Positions 48,270 to 60,219 of a stretch of 64,000 bases of DNA are shown piece after piece (position 1 is the stretch's first letter; every line of letters starts with the position of its first letter). The stretch is from Phocoena phocoena (taxonomy: Eukaryota; Chordata; Mammalia; Artiodactyla; Phocoenidae). The notes under the pieces are model-generated. The model saw only the letters and a list, made by a program, of their open reading frames with translations. It was not told the DNA's origin and searched no databases. The stretch is from assembly GCF_963924675.1 (NCBI RefSeq), contig NC_089232.1, positions 50,158,759-50,222,758 on the forward strand, written 5' to 3'. Position numbers and translations under genes: made by a program.

Positions 48270-51200
48270 TAATCGGAACATACATATTGATAATTACTGT
48301 AAATGTGAATGCATTAAATGCTCCAAACAAAAGACACAGTCTTGCTGAAGGGATACAAAAACAAGACCCATATATATGCTGTCTACAAGAGGCTCACTTC
48401 AAACCTAGAGACACATACACACTGAAAGTGAGGGGATGTAAAAAGATTTTCCATGCAAATGAAAATCGAAAGATGGAATAGCAATATTCATGTCAGATGA
48501 AATAGACTTTAAAATAAAGAATGTTACAAGAGACAAAGAAGGACACTATATAATGATCAAGGGATCAATCCAAGAAGAAGATATAACAATTATAAATATA
48601 TGTGTACCAAACATAGGAGCACCTCAATACATGAGGCAAATGCTAACAGCTATAAAAGAGGAAATCTTTTATAATAATAGTGGGGGAGTTTAACACCTCA
48701 CTTACACCAATGGCCAGATCATCCAGACATAAAATTAATAAGGAAACACAATAGACCAGATAGATTTAATTGATATTTAATTGATTTAAAAGATACAACA
48801 GACCAGATAGATTTAATTGATATTTACAGGACATTCCATCCGAAAACAGTAGATTACACTTTCTTCTCAAGTGCACAAAGAACATTCTCCAGGATAGATC
48901 ACATCTTGGGTCACAAATCAAGCCTCGGTAAATTTAAGAAAATTGAAATCATATCAAGCATCTTTTCGGACCACAATGCTATGAGATTAGAAATCAATTA
49001 CAGGGAAAAAAATGTAAAAAAACACAAACACATGGAGGCTAAACAATACGTTACTAAATAACCAAGAGATCACTGAAGAAATCAAAGAGGAAATCAAAAA
49101 ATACCTAGAGACAAAGGGCAATGAAAACAGAATGATCCAAAACCTATGGGATGCAGCAAAAGCAATTCTAAGAGGGAAGTTTATAGCAATAAATCCTACC
49201 TCAAGACACTAGAAAAATCTCAAATAAACAATCTAACCTTACACCTAAAGGAACTAGAGAAAGAAGAACAAACAAAACCCAAAGTTAGTAGAAGGAAAGA
49301 AATCATCAAGATCAGAGCAGAAATAAATGAAATAGAAACAAAGAAAACAGTAGCAAAGATCAGTAAAACTAAAAGCAGGTTCTTTGAGTAGATAAACAAA
49401 GTTGATAAACCTTTAGCCAGCCTCATCAAGAAAAAGAGGGAGAGGACTCAAATCAAAAAATTAGAAATGAAAAAGGAGAAGTTACAACAGACACTGCAGA
49501 AATACAAAGCATCCTTAGAGACTACTACAAGCAACTCTATGCCAATCAAATGACAACCTGGAAGAAATGGACAAATTCTTAGAAAGGTATAACCATCCAA
49601 GACTGAACCAGGAAGAAATAGAAAATATGAAAAGACCAATCACAAGAACTGAAATTGAGACTGCGATTGAAAATCTTCCAACAAACAAAAGCCCAGAACC
49701 AAATGGCTTCACAGGCAAATTCTACCAAACATTTAGAGAAGAGCTAACACCCATCCTTCTCAAAGACTTCCAAAATATAGCAGATGGGGGAACACTCCCA
49801 AAGTCATTCTACGAGGCCATCACCCTGATACCAAAACCAGACACAGATGTCACAAACAAAGAAAACTACAGGCCAATATCACTGATGAACATAGATGCAA
49901 AAATCCTCAACAAAATACTAGCAAACAGAATCCAACAGCACATTAAAAGGATCATACACCATGATCAAGTGGGGTTTATCCCAGGAATGCAAGGATTCTT
50001 CAATATACGGAAATCAATCAATGTGATACACCATATTAACGAACTGAAGGAGAAAAACCATATGATCATCTCAATAGATGCAGAAAAAGCTTTCGAGGAA
50101 GTTCAACACCCATTTATGATAAAAACCCTCCAGAAAGTAGGCATAGAGGGAACTTACCTCAACATAATAAAGCCCATATATGACAAACCCACAGCCAACA
50201 TCATTCTCAATGGTGAAAAACTGAAACCATTTCCTCGAAGATCAGGAACAAGACAAGGTTGCCCACTCTCACCACTATTATTCAACATAGTTTTCGAAGT
50301 TTTAGCCACAGCAATCAGAGAAGAAAAAGAAATAAAAAGAATCCAAATCGGAAAAGAAGAAGTAAAGCTGTCACTGTTTGCAGATGACATGATACATCGA
50401 GAAACCTAAAGATGCTACCAGAAAACTACTAGAGCTAATCAATGAATTTGGTAAAGTAGCAGGATACAAAATTAATGCACAGAAATCTCTTGCATTCCTA
50501 TACACTAGTGATGAAAAATCTGAAAGAGAAAGTAAGGAAACACTCCCATTTACCACTACAACAAAAAGAATAAAATACCTAGGAATAAACCTACCTAGAG
50601 AGACAAAAGACCTGTACGCAGAAAACTATAAGACACTGTTGAAAGAAATTAAAGATGATACCAAAAGATGGAGCGATACCAACAATCCATGTTCTTGGAT
50701 TGGAAGAATCAGTATTGTGAAAATGACTCTACTACCCAAAGCAATCTACAGATTCAATGCAATCCCTATCAAATTACCAATGGCATTTTTTACAGAACTA
50801 GAACAAAAAATTTCCCAGTTTGTATGGAAACACAAAAGACCCTGAATAGCCAATGCAATCTTGAAGGAAAAGAACGGAGCTGGAAGAATCAGACTGCCTT
50901 ACGTCACTATACTATACGTCACTATACTTACAAAGCTACAGTAATCAAGACAATATGGTACTGGCACAAAAACAGAAATAGAGATCAATGGAACAGGATA
51001 GAAAGCCCAGAGATCAATCTACACACCTATGGTCAACTAATCTATGACAAAGGAGCAAGGATGTACAATGGAGAAAAGACAGTCTCTTCAATAAGTGGTG
51101 CTGGGAAAACTGGACAGCTACATGAGAAAAAATGGAATTTTTTCTGGATGGAGAACACTCCCGAACACCATACACAAAAAATAAACTCAAAATGGATTAG

Positions 51201-52306
51201 AGACCTAAATGTAAGACCGGACACTATAAAACTCTTAGAGGGAAACATAGGAAGAACACTCTTTGACATAAATCACGGCAAGATCTTTTTTTGACCCACC
51301 TCCTAGAGTAGTGGAAATAAAAACAAGAATAAACAAATGGGACCTAATGAAACTTCAAATCTTTTGCACATCAAAGGAAACTATAAACAAGACAAAAAGA
51401 CAACCCTCAGAATGGGAGAAAATATTTGCAAACGAGTCAATGGACAAAGGATTACTCTACAAAATATATAAACAGCTCATGCAACTCAAAATGCAATCCA
51501 AAAATGGGCAGAAGACCTAAATAGACATTTCTCCAATGAAGACATACAGACAGGGCTTCCCTGGTGGCGCAGTGGTTGAGAGTCGGCCTGCCGATGCAGG
51601 GGACACGGGTTCGCGTCCCGGTCTGGGAAGATCCCACATGCTGTGGAGTGGCTGGGCCCGTAAGCCATGGCCGCTGAGCCTGAGAGGCCACAGCAGTTGA
51701 GAGGCCCGCGTACCGCAAAAAAAAAAAAAAAAGACATACAGATGGCCAAGAAGCACATGAAAAGCTGCTCAACATCACTAATCATTAGAGAAATGCAAAT
51801 CAAAACTACAATGAAGTATCACCTCACACCGGTTAGAATTGGCATCATCAGAAAATCTACAAACAACAAATGCTGGAGAGGGTGTGGAGAAAAGGGAACC
51901 CTCTTGCACTGTTGGTGGTTATGTAAATTGATACAGCCACTATGGAGAACAATATGGAGGTTCCTTAAAAAACTAAAAATAGCATTACCATATGACCCAG
52001 CAATCCGACTACTGGGCATATACCCAGAGAAAACCATAATTCAAAAAAGACACATGCACCCCAATGTTCATTGCAGCACTATTTACAATAGCCAGGTCAT
52101 GGAAGCAACCTAAATGCCCATCAACAGACGAATGGATAAAGAAGATGTGGTACATATATACAATGGAATATTACTCAGACATAAAAAGGAACGAAATTGG
52201 GTCATTTGTAGAGACATGGATGGACCTAGAGACTGTCATACAGAGTGAAATAAGTCAGAAAGAGAAAACCAAATACCATATATTAACGCATATATGTGGA
52301 ATCTAG
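48270..52306 (+). pseudogene. L1 ORF2 relic with 280-codon reverse-transcriptase block
   Basis: Endonuclease start VNVNALNAPNKRHSLAEGIQ with LQEAHF. Long open block 49567-50409 covering the reverse transcriptase core: [94 protein letters not shown]. The frame breaks just after FADDM. C-terminal text resumes later, including GTLLHCWW, and ends HICGI-stop at 52306. Several frameshifts make it non-functional. Confidence 0.86.
51551..51730 (+). mobile_element. CHR-2-type SINE inside L1 ORF2
   Basis: CAGGGCTTCCCTGGTGGCGCA head, GGTTCGCGTCCCGGTCTGGG, A-rich tail. Exact 12-base duplication AAGACATACAGA at 51539-51550 and 51731-51742. A shorter form lacking part of the middle. Younger than the L1 it interrupts. 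Confidence 0.92.
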
Positions 52307-52714
52307 AAAAATGGTACAGATGAACTGGTTTGCAAGGCAGAAATAGACAGACAGATGTAGAGAACAAATGTAGGGACACAAAGGAGGGAAGGAGGAGTGG
52401 GATGAATTGGGAGATTGGGATTGATATATATACACTAATATGTATAAAATAGATAACTAATGAAAGCCTGCTGTATAGCACAGGGAACTCCACTTCGCTC
52501 TACAGTAGGAACTAACATGACATTGTAAAACAACTATACCCCAATTTATAAATTTTTTTTTAAATTGCAGTGCTTTTGAATCAATTCAAAAAGTCTTTAT
52601 TTGAATGACTATTATGTAGTTAGACCTTGCTAGTGCTATAGAAAATACAGGAGAAGATAAAAATCCAATTCATAATGAACTTATAACCCACTGACAGCCC
52701 CAAAAGTTTACAGT

Positions 52715-52862
52715 TTAGAAGCATTTTCAAGTTCATGATCACACTTATCAAAACAACCCTGGGAGGTATATATCATTATTCCCATTTCATGGCTGAGATG
52801 ACTTGGATTTAGAGTCATTACCTAAAGTCACCCAACTGGTAAGAGGCAGAACTAGGATTTTT
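52715..52862 (-). repeat. MIR, reverse orientation
   Basis: ACAACCCTGGGAGGTATATATC, TATTCCCATTTCATGGCTGAG, AAAGTCACCCAACTGGTAAG, AGGCAGAACTAGGATT. Confidence 0.75.
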
Positions 52863-53600
52863 TTTTTATAATAGGTTTATTGATATACAATTCACATATA
52901 TAGGGACTTCCCTAGTGGTCCAATGGGTAAGACTCCAAGCTCCCAATGCAGGGGCCTCGGGTTCAATCCCTGGCCGGGGAACTAGATCCTGCATGCATGC
53001 CGCAACTAAGAGATCACGTGCCGCAACTAAAGATCCTGCATGCCACAATGAAGATCCCGAGTGCTGCAACTAAGACCCAGTGCAGCCTAAATAAATAAAT
53101 AATTTGAAAAATTCACATATATAAAATGACAATTCACCGATGTTTCATTCAGTGATATTCAGAGTTGTGCAACCATCACTATCTAATTCCAAAACATTCT
53201 TATCAATTTAAAAATAAACTTTGTACCTAATAGCAGTCACTTCCGGTTTTCCTCCTCCCCCAGGCCGTGACAATCTCCCTTCTTTTCCTATGAATTTGCC
53301 TAGTCTGGACATTTCATTTAAATAGAATCTACAACATATGGCCTTTTGTGCCTGGCTTCCTTCACTTCGCATGATGTTTTCAAAGTTCATCCATGTTGTG
53401 GCATGTATCAGAACTTCATTCCTCTTTGTGGCTGAGTAATATTTCATCGTGAGAGTATCTCACATTTTGTTTACCCACTCATCGGTTGAGGGACATTTGG
53501 TTTGCTTCTAATTTTTGGCCATTATGAATACTCCTGCTATGAGCATTTGTGTAGAAGTCTCAGTGTGATCATTTCTCTTGGGTATATACCTAGGCTAGGA
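52863..53600 (-). mobile_element. Old L1 3' end, reverse orientation
   Basis: ATAGGTTTATTGATATACAATT, GTTGTGCAACCATCACTATC, AGTCTGGACATTTCATTTAAA, TCATCCATGTTGTGGCATGT, GTGGCTGAGTAATATTTCATCG and CTTGGGTATATACCTAGG. Interrupted by a SINE at 52903-53110. Confidence 0.83.
52903..53110 (+). mobile_element. CHR-type SINE
   Basis: GGGACTTCCCTAGTGGTCCAA head, GGTTCAATCCCTGGCCGGGG, tail AATAAATAAATAATTTG. Exact 13-base duplication ATTCACATATATA at 52890-52902 and 53111-53123. Confidence 0.92.
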
Positions 53601-53689
53601 AAGAACCAGATTTTGAACACAGGTCACTTCATCCTGATCTAGTACAATGTATATTATTGGAAGTATTCTAATGATATCAGAGGCAATGA

Positions 53690-53845
53690 GCTGTACAGGC
53701 CCCAGCACTGACCTAGGGGCTGGATACCCGAATGCTGGTCACTGTTCTGCCACTTACAAGCTGTGTGCTAAGCCGCTCCGGACATTCACTGATTAGAGTA
53801 GAATAATCTCTAAGGTCATTTCCAACTCTAAAATAATTCTATTGT
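53690..53845 (+). repeat. MIR-like fragment, worn
   Basis: CTGTTCTGCCACTTACAAGCTG, then TCTAAGGTCATTTCCAACTC and TAAAATAATTCTATTG. Confidence 0.5.
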
Positions 53846-53849
53846 GGTT

Positions 53850-56210
53850 GACATCCAACTGAATTTTTTTTCCAAAGCAGAAATTGTGTTACCACCGGGA
53901 TTTTTAACCAAACTTCCAAACTGACAGAAAGTAAAACTCCATGAGATCTACTGATGTGAAAATTCAAACTCTGTTGGAATAAAGCTCATGAGAAAGGCAA
54001 GTTTTTCTCCCTCTGACCCGCTTGCTCACCTCCCCTTGTGGATAAGGAAGGCTCAACCAGTGCAGTCATTCAAGCTTGGAAAAGAGCCAACACAAAGAGA
54101 GAGAGGGCCTGGGGCTCCACTGGGGACCGGGCACACTCAGTGTTGTCATTTGCTAAATCCACACATTCCTGAGGGCACAAAAACACACGGTGGAGCAGCA
54201 GCCCAGGCCAGCTGGCTCTCTCTGGAGGGCATTTCACTGTCACTGCCCTCGGGCTAGAGTTGCCATAAAGCACTTTCCCTTTGAAGCAGGAAGAGCAGTG
54301 TTTCCAGGGGACATAGCCAGGAGGCTCAGAGGCAGGAAATCTGCAACAATATTTCTTGATCCATCCCATCCCACCATCTTCAGAAGGAATCCAGCCAAAG
54401 TAATTCTTCATATAGGGTGAGAGATTGTGTAAATATTTGCTTTAGTTGGGTTTATAAAAAAGAAAGAACAAGAGAAGAAATAATTCAGCTTCAGACTGAA
54501 CTCTGTTCTGATCTACACCAAACATTTCACTTCATCCATTTTCCATTGGGAGCTTCAAAATTTGGAAGCGATACTGGTTTCTTCAGAGTTTTTGCTTATT
54601 TTGAGAAAAAAAGTGACTTCCATAAGCCAAATAAAGAAATCAATCTCACTACTTTTTAAGTGACCCTTGACCATTTTAAAAGCACACCTTGCAAAAAAAT
54701 CTCCTACCTTGAAGGCAAAATCTATGCAAAGCGCACTCTTTGCCCTGTGTAAGACTCTTCCACAGGGAGGCACTCAGCAAATATAACGTAAGTTTAATCT
54801 AACCGAACAGAATTGTGCCCAATAGGAACCCAAACCTTTGTCCTTGTTGAAAAGGCAGCACTTAGATATTGCTCTGAGGTGAGCGGCTAAGACTCCAGCG
54901 CTCTGTGGTCAGGGACAGGTTTGCTTCCCACTGTGCTCCTCTTTCTCCTCTCTGTACCCCTCTTGTGCCCTTATCAATCCTTTATACACGTATTTCCATT
55001 TCTCTCTTACCTCTTTTGCCCCTTCCCTCTCTATATGACCTCATCTTTCTATTTTAGTCTCAAAGCACCCCCAACCCCAAGCAGTTCTCCCGAAGTCAAC
55101 AACTAGAGTCAACTGCAACCAGCACTTTCCTTCCCTCCTGACCCATCCCCACCCCAAGCAGGGAAAGGGGGGGCCACATCCTATCCAGAGCATTGGTCTG
55201 TCCAAGGCCCACTGGGTCTCAGGGAGGGATGAGAAAGCTCAGAGTCAAGGGATCTAGAACGTGTCTTCTTTTAATCATCTGCAACTTCACGGCATCTACT
55301 TCAGGACATTGGAATCCAAAAGTATTCAAGCAGTAACACCTATTTAACCTCAGTATTTTTTTTTCTGCATTGCAAATGGAATAGGATTTAAATCTATGCC
55401 TCCCAGAGGGCCCTGAATTCTACCATTCCAGAGCCCTTTCAAGGCAACATGTCATTTAAACTTTACAACAATCCAGAGGTTTGTTCCAGACGAGAGCATT
55501 GGAATGCCGTCTCTAAAGTCAGGATCCAGTTAGTGGAGAGCTGGGAACCCAGGACTCCTGGGACCACGTCCCCAGCTGCCTTCCTCTGAAGCAAAGATTC
55601 CCCCGGTTCGACTCCCTGGCTTTCTCCTCAGCTGTGGATTCCATCCTATCTTACATACCCTAGTCCTTTCAGAGGTCTGTTTTCAGTCGATCTGGATTAT
55701 CCTGAAACTCCTAGAAGACAATTCCAGACAAACTTCACAGACAGGGCAAGACACCAAGACTCCAAATGAGGCAGGCACAGAGAGAAAAGTAAAATGTATT
55801 ATGGTGGAAATTTCTAGAAGTCAATCTCTGAGGTTTGAAGGTTTCTAGGGGAGCGTGTTTGTTTCCCCTTAAGACTATTAGACATTCTTTTCAGCTGCCT
55901 ATTTTCAAAGCAGCATCAGGGTCCAGTAAACTTAACAAATTAAAAGCCACTGCACATGCTTACACTGGGAATAACAAGGTTGTAGGTAGACAGTGGATTT
56001 TCAACCTTTTACCTCAACACCCGTGACAGTGGCATTCAGAAGCATTTAACAACCTCTCAAAATATTTAGGGAAGCCCTAAGATAATTAATTACAACCACC
56101 ATTCTAAGTGTTGGGTCAGCAAAGGAGGGCCCCAGGTCACGACAAACGTGAGAAAGGCTGTAGTTACACACAGTTCCTGACCCTGACCCCCTTCTTCCAC
56201 TGAAGAAATC
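53850..56210. other. STON1 upstream region, nothing firmly recognised
   Basis: Unique sequence. No STON1 exon could be identified here: a non-coding first exon cannot be picked out by eye. A pyrimidine-rich stretch lies at about 54930-55090. Confidence 0.4.
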
Positions 56211-56214
56211 ACAC

Positions 56215-56595
56215 CAGGAGAAAGACAAATGTTATATGATACCACGTATCTAAAAAAGCAGTACAAATGAACTTATGTGCAAAACAGAAACAGACTCACA
56301 GACAAAGAAAACAAACTTATGGTTACCAAAGGGGAGGGGTGGGGGAAGGATAAATTGGGAGTATGGGATTAACAGATGGACACTAACACATAAGAACAGA
56401 TAAACAACAAGGATTTACTGAATAGCACAGGGAACTATATTCAATAGTTTGTAATAAACCATAATGGAAAAGAGTCAACAAAATATATATAGATATATAC
56501 ATATATATGTATAAACGAATTACTTTGCTATATACCTGAAACTACCACAATATTGTAAATCAACTATACTTCAATTAAAAAAATAAAAATAAATC
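56215..56595 (+). mobile_element. L1 3' end, truncated
   Basis: GAGAAAGACAAATGTTATATG, AACAAACTTATGGTTACCAA, AATAGCACAGGGAACTATAT, ACTATACTTCAATTAAAAAA. Confidence 0.82.
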
Positions 56596-56599
56596 ATAC

Positions 56600-57040
56600 T
56601 GGAATTCTTATAAAAGTAGTATGGGGATTGTCATAAATTTATTCAAATTATTTTAAAAAGTAAAGCTTTCACCAATAGAAATACCTTAAATATTATTAAT
56701 AATATTGCAAATTATTTACAATAAGCCTTATGAATAACGAGCACTGGTATGGAAAAATGACCTCACCAAAAAGGATTCTGGGATACAAGTTTTCAAGTTA
56801 TTGTAGGAAAAATTCATATATTCCTTGAGAGTCAGAAGGAGGGGTCACGTCTCATCCATTAGGGCATTTTCCACATTGCCTGCAAATGTCTGACATAAAT
56901 ATGCACCTCAATAAATTTTTAATTGAATAATTGTAAACGGTCTTTTCAGTTTTCCATAAAGTAAATCTCTATACTGCCCTGCCCAGTTCAAAAAAATCAC
57001 TGAATTTAGAGTTTATTGTTGTGTTAACCTAACACAACAA
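56600..57040. other. AT-rich, nothing recognised
   Basis: Low GC with a short AATATTATTAATAATATTG-like palindromic run near 56690. Confidence 0.4.
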
Positions 57041-57044
57041 CAAA

Positions 57045-57290
57045 CATGTATCAAGTACTAGGTGCTCACGGTCTGCTGAGCACTGTATGTGCATAATCTC
57101 ATTTAATCCTTACAACCCTATGAGGGGTTGATATAATAATATGATCTAATATAAAATTATATATTATCATTTTTTTAGAAAAGGAAAATAAGGCTCAGAG
57201 AGGTTTATCTACTTGCCTAAAGTCACCCAGCCAGTAAGAGGCAGACCTGGACTATGACCTGGTCTGTCTGATCCCAAAGTCTATGATTGA
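57045..57290 (-). repeat. MIR, reverse orientation
   Basis: GAGCACTGTATGTGCATAATC, ATTTAATCCTTACAACCCTAT, AAGGCTCAGAGAGGTTTATC, AAAGTCACCCAGCCAGTAAG, TCTGTCTGATCCCAAAGTC. Confidence 0.86.
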
Positions 57291-58963
57291 CAGCATCCAC
57301 CACCCGAGAGGTCCCGACAGATCCAAGGACTTGACGGTGTCACCATGCCACCTTTCACTAAGGGGAAAGCTCCAGGGCAGGAACCACCACTTCCTGGAGC
57401 CAGGAACTCTCTAAACTGAAGGATGCTGTTCTCACCTGAGAAGAGCCTGTTTCTCCACAAAGCCCAGACCAAGTGTCTGCCTTGGGACATCAGGCTGTGA
57501 GTAAGACAAACTCTGAGACAGCTGTTCTCAAGAACAACAACTCAGGAGCAATTTGGGTCAATTCTGAGAGTAGCTTTCACATCTCAGCCTGCCCTACTTC
57601 CCATCCCTTTTCGACTGCATCAACTGGCCATCCCACCCTTAGTGATGAACAATTATTCAGACTTGCTGCCCAACACATACATTTAGGTCCACCCTCTCTT
57701 CTCGGGACCATCTTGGTGCATTGTCTAAGTCCCCAAACTCTGCGTAACTCCCTGCATCCGTCCTTCCTCCCCTACCATCCCCCTCCCGCCTCTATTCTCC
57801 AGGGTCTACTTCTGCTGTTCTTGGCAGTTTTCCTTTGCTTCTCTGGAGAAACCATGCAAATAAAGTGTAGATATGAAGTTCTACCTTTTTCCGTAGATCG
57901 TCAAACAAAATCAGATTAGAGGCATTTGGTTGTTAAATCAGCATTCCAGGTGGTCTGCAGCTGCAGACTCTGTCCCCACTTCAGCGAGTCATCTGTGGAG
58001 ACCCCCACCCTCTAGGATGATCTCTAGGCTCTTGCTTCTCTGTCTCTGCCAGGTGCTGGGGGAGGACTGATGCTGAAGAGGTATCCAGCAGAGCTCAGGG
58101 AAGCGCCACCGATACCTAGCAGCAGCTTCTTGCTCTCAGCCCCGCCCAAACTGTCACTGTCGGCTGACTCCTACTCAAGCTCCATGAACACATCTGGACC
58201 CTGAGCAACGCCCTCGCCTCTACGGAGGGCTGAATTTAGTCCTTTATGCCTGTGACTTTATTGCTCTACAGCAACGCTGCATAATCTAGAGAAAGAATGT
58301 CTTCATGTCAGTTTCTGTGTGGTTTCATTGACTGCCCCCCAAAGAAGGAATTCTCTGACTCTCCCCAATGCCTGACTCCTCAACTGCAATAGTGGAACCA
58401 GGCTGGAGCTGCATTTGAAAAAAACAACCTCCCTCTCATTTTGTGTGGTTGGGAGTCTGTAATACCCTCTTTGCATTCCGGGATATATTGAGATATCCCA
58501 GAAACAAAGCCAAAGTCAGGGATAGCCCAGTGTGCAAAATGCATCCATGAAGAATTTTCTTAAAGGTTTGCTACGAAAGTGTTTAAACTATTCCTCTAGA
58601 ATTTTTCCCTTTAAAGGGGAAACTGAAAGTTTGAAACAAACAACACAAAACCCTAAGTGGAGGGAAAACCCTTGCAGAGCACACTGTCGGCCTAAGTCGT
58701 AGGAGAGGTGCCCACTGCATGTACTGCATGTACTATTAACACATACGTCTGCAGCCCATAATATTTCATCACAAACACATGTGGCATTTAGTTCAGCTCT
58801 GTGACAGGAAATACCATTTGTAAAATATTAAACCACAGCAAAACCTATCCGTGCCTTCCAACATTATCCTTGCTGGTTCCCTTCCTACATGTGGCTGGTG
58901 GCTGTAAACTTAAAACCTCAAAACCTGGGACCCACAACCCAAGACTCAGCATCACTCCATACG
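57291..58963. other. Nothing recognised
   Basis: Unique sequence. A 148-codon plus-strand frame at 57473-57919 has no recognised homologue, a Ser/Pro-rich composition typical of chance, and runs opposite to STON1. Confidence 0.4.
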
Positions 58964-59167
58964 AGTGGTTCTCGAGCGATTTAATTTCCCAGCGTACGTG
59001 TGGCAGAGTCTGGAGACATTTCTGGTCATTACAACTAGCGGTGGGCAGGTGCTACTGTCATCTAGTGAGTAGATGCTACTGAATGGATCCTATATCGCAC
59101 AGGATGGCCCCACAGCAAAGAATTATCCAGCCCAATGTATCAGTAGTGCCAAGGCTGAGAAATACTG
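58964..59167 (+). repeat. MER20 DNA transposon
   Basis: GAGTGGTTCTCGAGCGATTT, GTCTGGAGACATTTCTGGTC, ATTACAACTAGCGGTGGGCAG, CAAAGAATTATCCAGCCCAA, AGTGCCAAGGCTGAGAAATAC. Consensus order, about full length (204 bases). Confidence 0.88.
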
Positions 59168-59234
59168 CCCTATATTGAGGTCAGTGAGCTGAGTGTGGTG
59201 AGCGGGTGTCCACCCCCCTGCATGTGTCTACTTT

Positions 59235-59350
59235 GTGGACAGTGAATAGGAAGCTTCAATTTGGCGACTTGCCTGAAGTTGCACAACCAGAAAATGGTCA
59301 GAATTGAACCCTGTGTCGATCCGCAAATCTCCTGCTCTTTCCACTACATC
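59235..59350 (-). repeat. MIR fragment, reverse orientation
   Basis: GACTTGCCTGAAGTTGCACAA, CCAGAAAATGGTCAGAATTGA, ACCCTGTGTC and CTCTTTCCACTACATCACATG. Confidence 0.65.
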
Positions 59351-59384
59351 ACATGGTCTACCAGAGCAGGAATCAGAAAAAGAA

Positions 59385-59840
59385 AGAGGGATTCACAATA
59401 GCCAAGACATGGAAGCAACCTAAGTGTCCATCAACAGATGAATGGATAAAGAAGATGTGGTATACATACACAATGGAATACTACTCAGCCATAAAAAAGA
59501 ATGAAATAATGCCATTTGCAGCAACATGGATGGACCTAGAGATTATCATACTAAGTGAAGTAAGTCAGACAAATATCCAATGTTATCACTTATATGTGGA
59601 ATCTAAAAAAATGATACTAGTGAACTTATTTACAAAACAGAAAGAGATGTACAGACATAGAAAACAAACTTACGTTTACCAAAGGGGAAAGGGCAGAGGG
59701 AAAGGGATAAATTCGGAGTTTGGGATTAGCAGATACAAACTACTATTATAAAATAGATAAACAACAAGGTTGTACTGTATAGCACAGGGAACTGCATTCA
59801 ATACCTTGTAATAAACTATAATGGAAAAGAAAAAATATAA
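59385..59840 (+). mobile_element. L1 3' end, truncated
   Basis: GATTCACAATAGCCAAGACAT, GGATAAAGAAGATGTGGTAT, CAATGGAATACTACTCAGCC, AACATGGATGGACCTAGAGA, ATAGCACAGGGAACTGCATT, ATAAACTATAATGGAAAAG. Holds the last ORF2 codons and 3' UTR. Confidence 0.86.
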
Positions 59841-60065
59841 ACAGAAGTTATACATTTGTTTCATTTCAACAAATGAAACAATCCAAAAATGCATAAAGAA
59901 AAGTTAATCCTTTTCCATTTATTTTCATCCCACTATGGTAATTCTGTTAAAAGCACAGTATGCGTTTTTCCACACTGTTTCCATGTTCATATAAATACAA
60001 ACAAATATATGTACACATATGGAAGTTTTGCTTTAGGATCATACTATACATGATGCTTGCTTTTT

Positions 60066-60205
60066 TTTTTTTTTGCGGTACATGGGCCTCTCACTGTTGT
60101 GGCCTCTCCCGTTGCGGAGCACAGGCTCCGGACGCGCAGGCTCAGCGGCCATGGCTCACGGGCCTAGCCACTCAGCGGCATGTGGGATCTTCCCAGACTG
60201 GGGCA
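60066..60205 (-). mobile_element. CHR-type SINE, reverse, head-truncated
   Basis: T run, then GCGGTACATGGGCCTCTCACT, CCGTTGCGGAGCACAGGCTCC, GCCATGGCTCACGGGCC, stopping at CCCAGACTGGGGCA. The first about 75 bases of the tRNA-like head are absent, yet the flanks repeat GATGCTTGCTTTTT (60052-60065 and 60206-60219), so it was short when inserted. Confidence 0.88.
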
Positions 60206-60219
60206 GATGCTTGCTTTTT

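Larger units (their letters stand above)
47199..52555 (+). mobile_element. Large L1, nearly complete coding length, inactive
   Basis: Starts in the last part of the 5' UTR (GGGCAGACAGCAGAAGCAAG, then CAGAAAGATAGACAAGATGA) and carries ORF1 (47280-47957) and ORF2 relics (about 48270-52306) and a 3' UTR (CTGTATAGCACAGGGAACTC, near 52471). The 3' UTR differs from that of the L1 at 531-6382, so it is another subfamily. It ends without a clear A tail. A CHR SINE lies inside it at 51551-51730. Antisense to STON1. Confidence 0.87.

Noticed and set aside
57473..57919. 148-codon plus-strand frame
   Set aside because: No recognised protein, composition like random Ser/Pro-rich sequence, no splice or promoter context.
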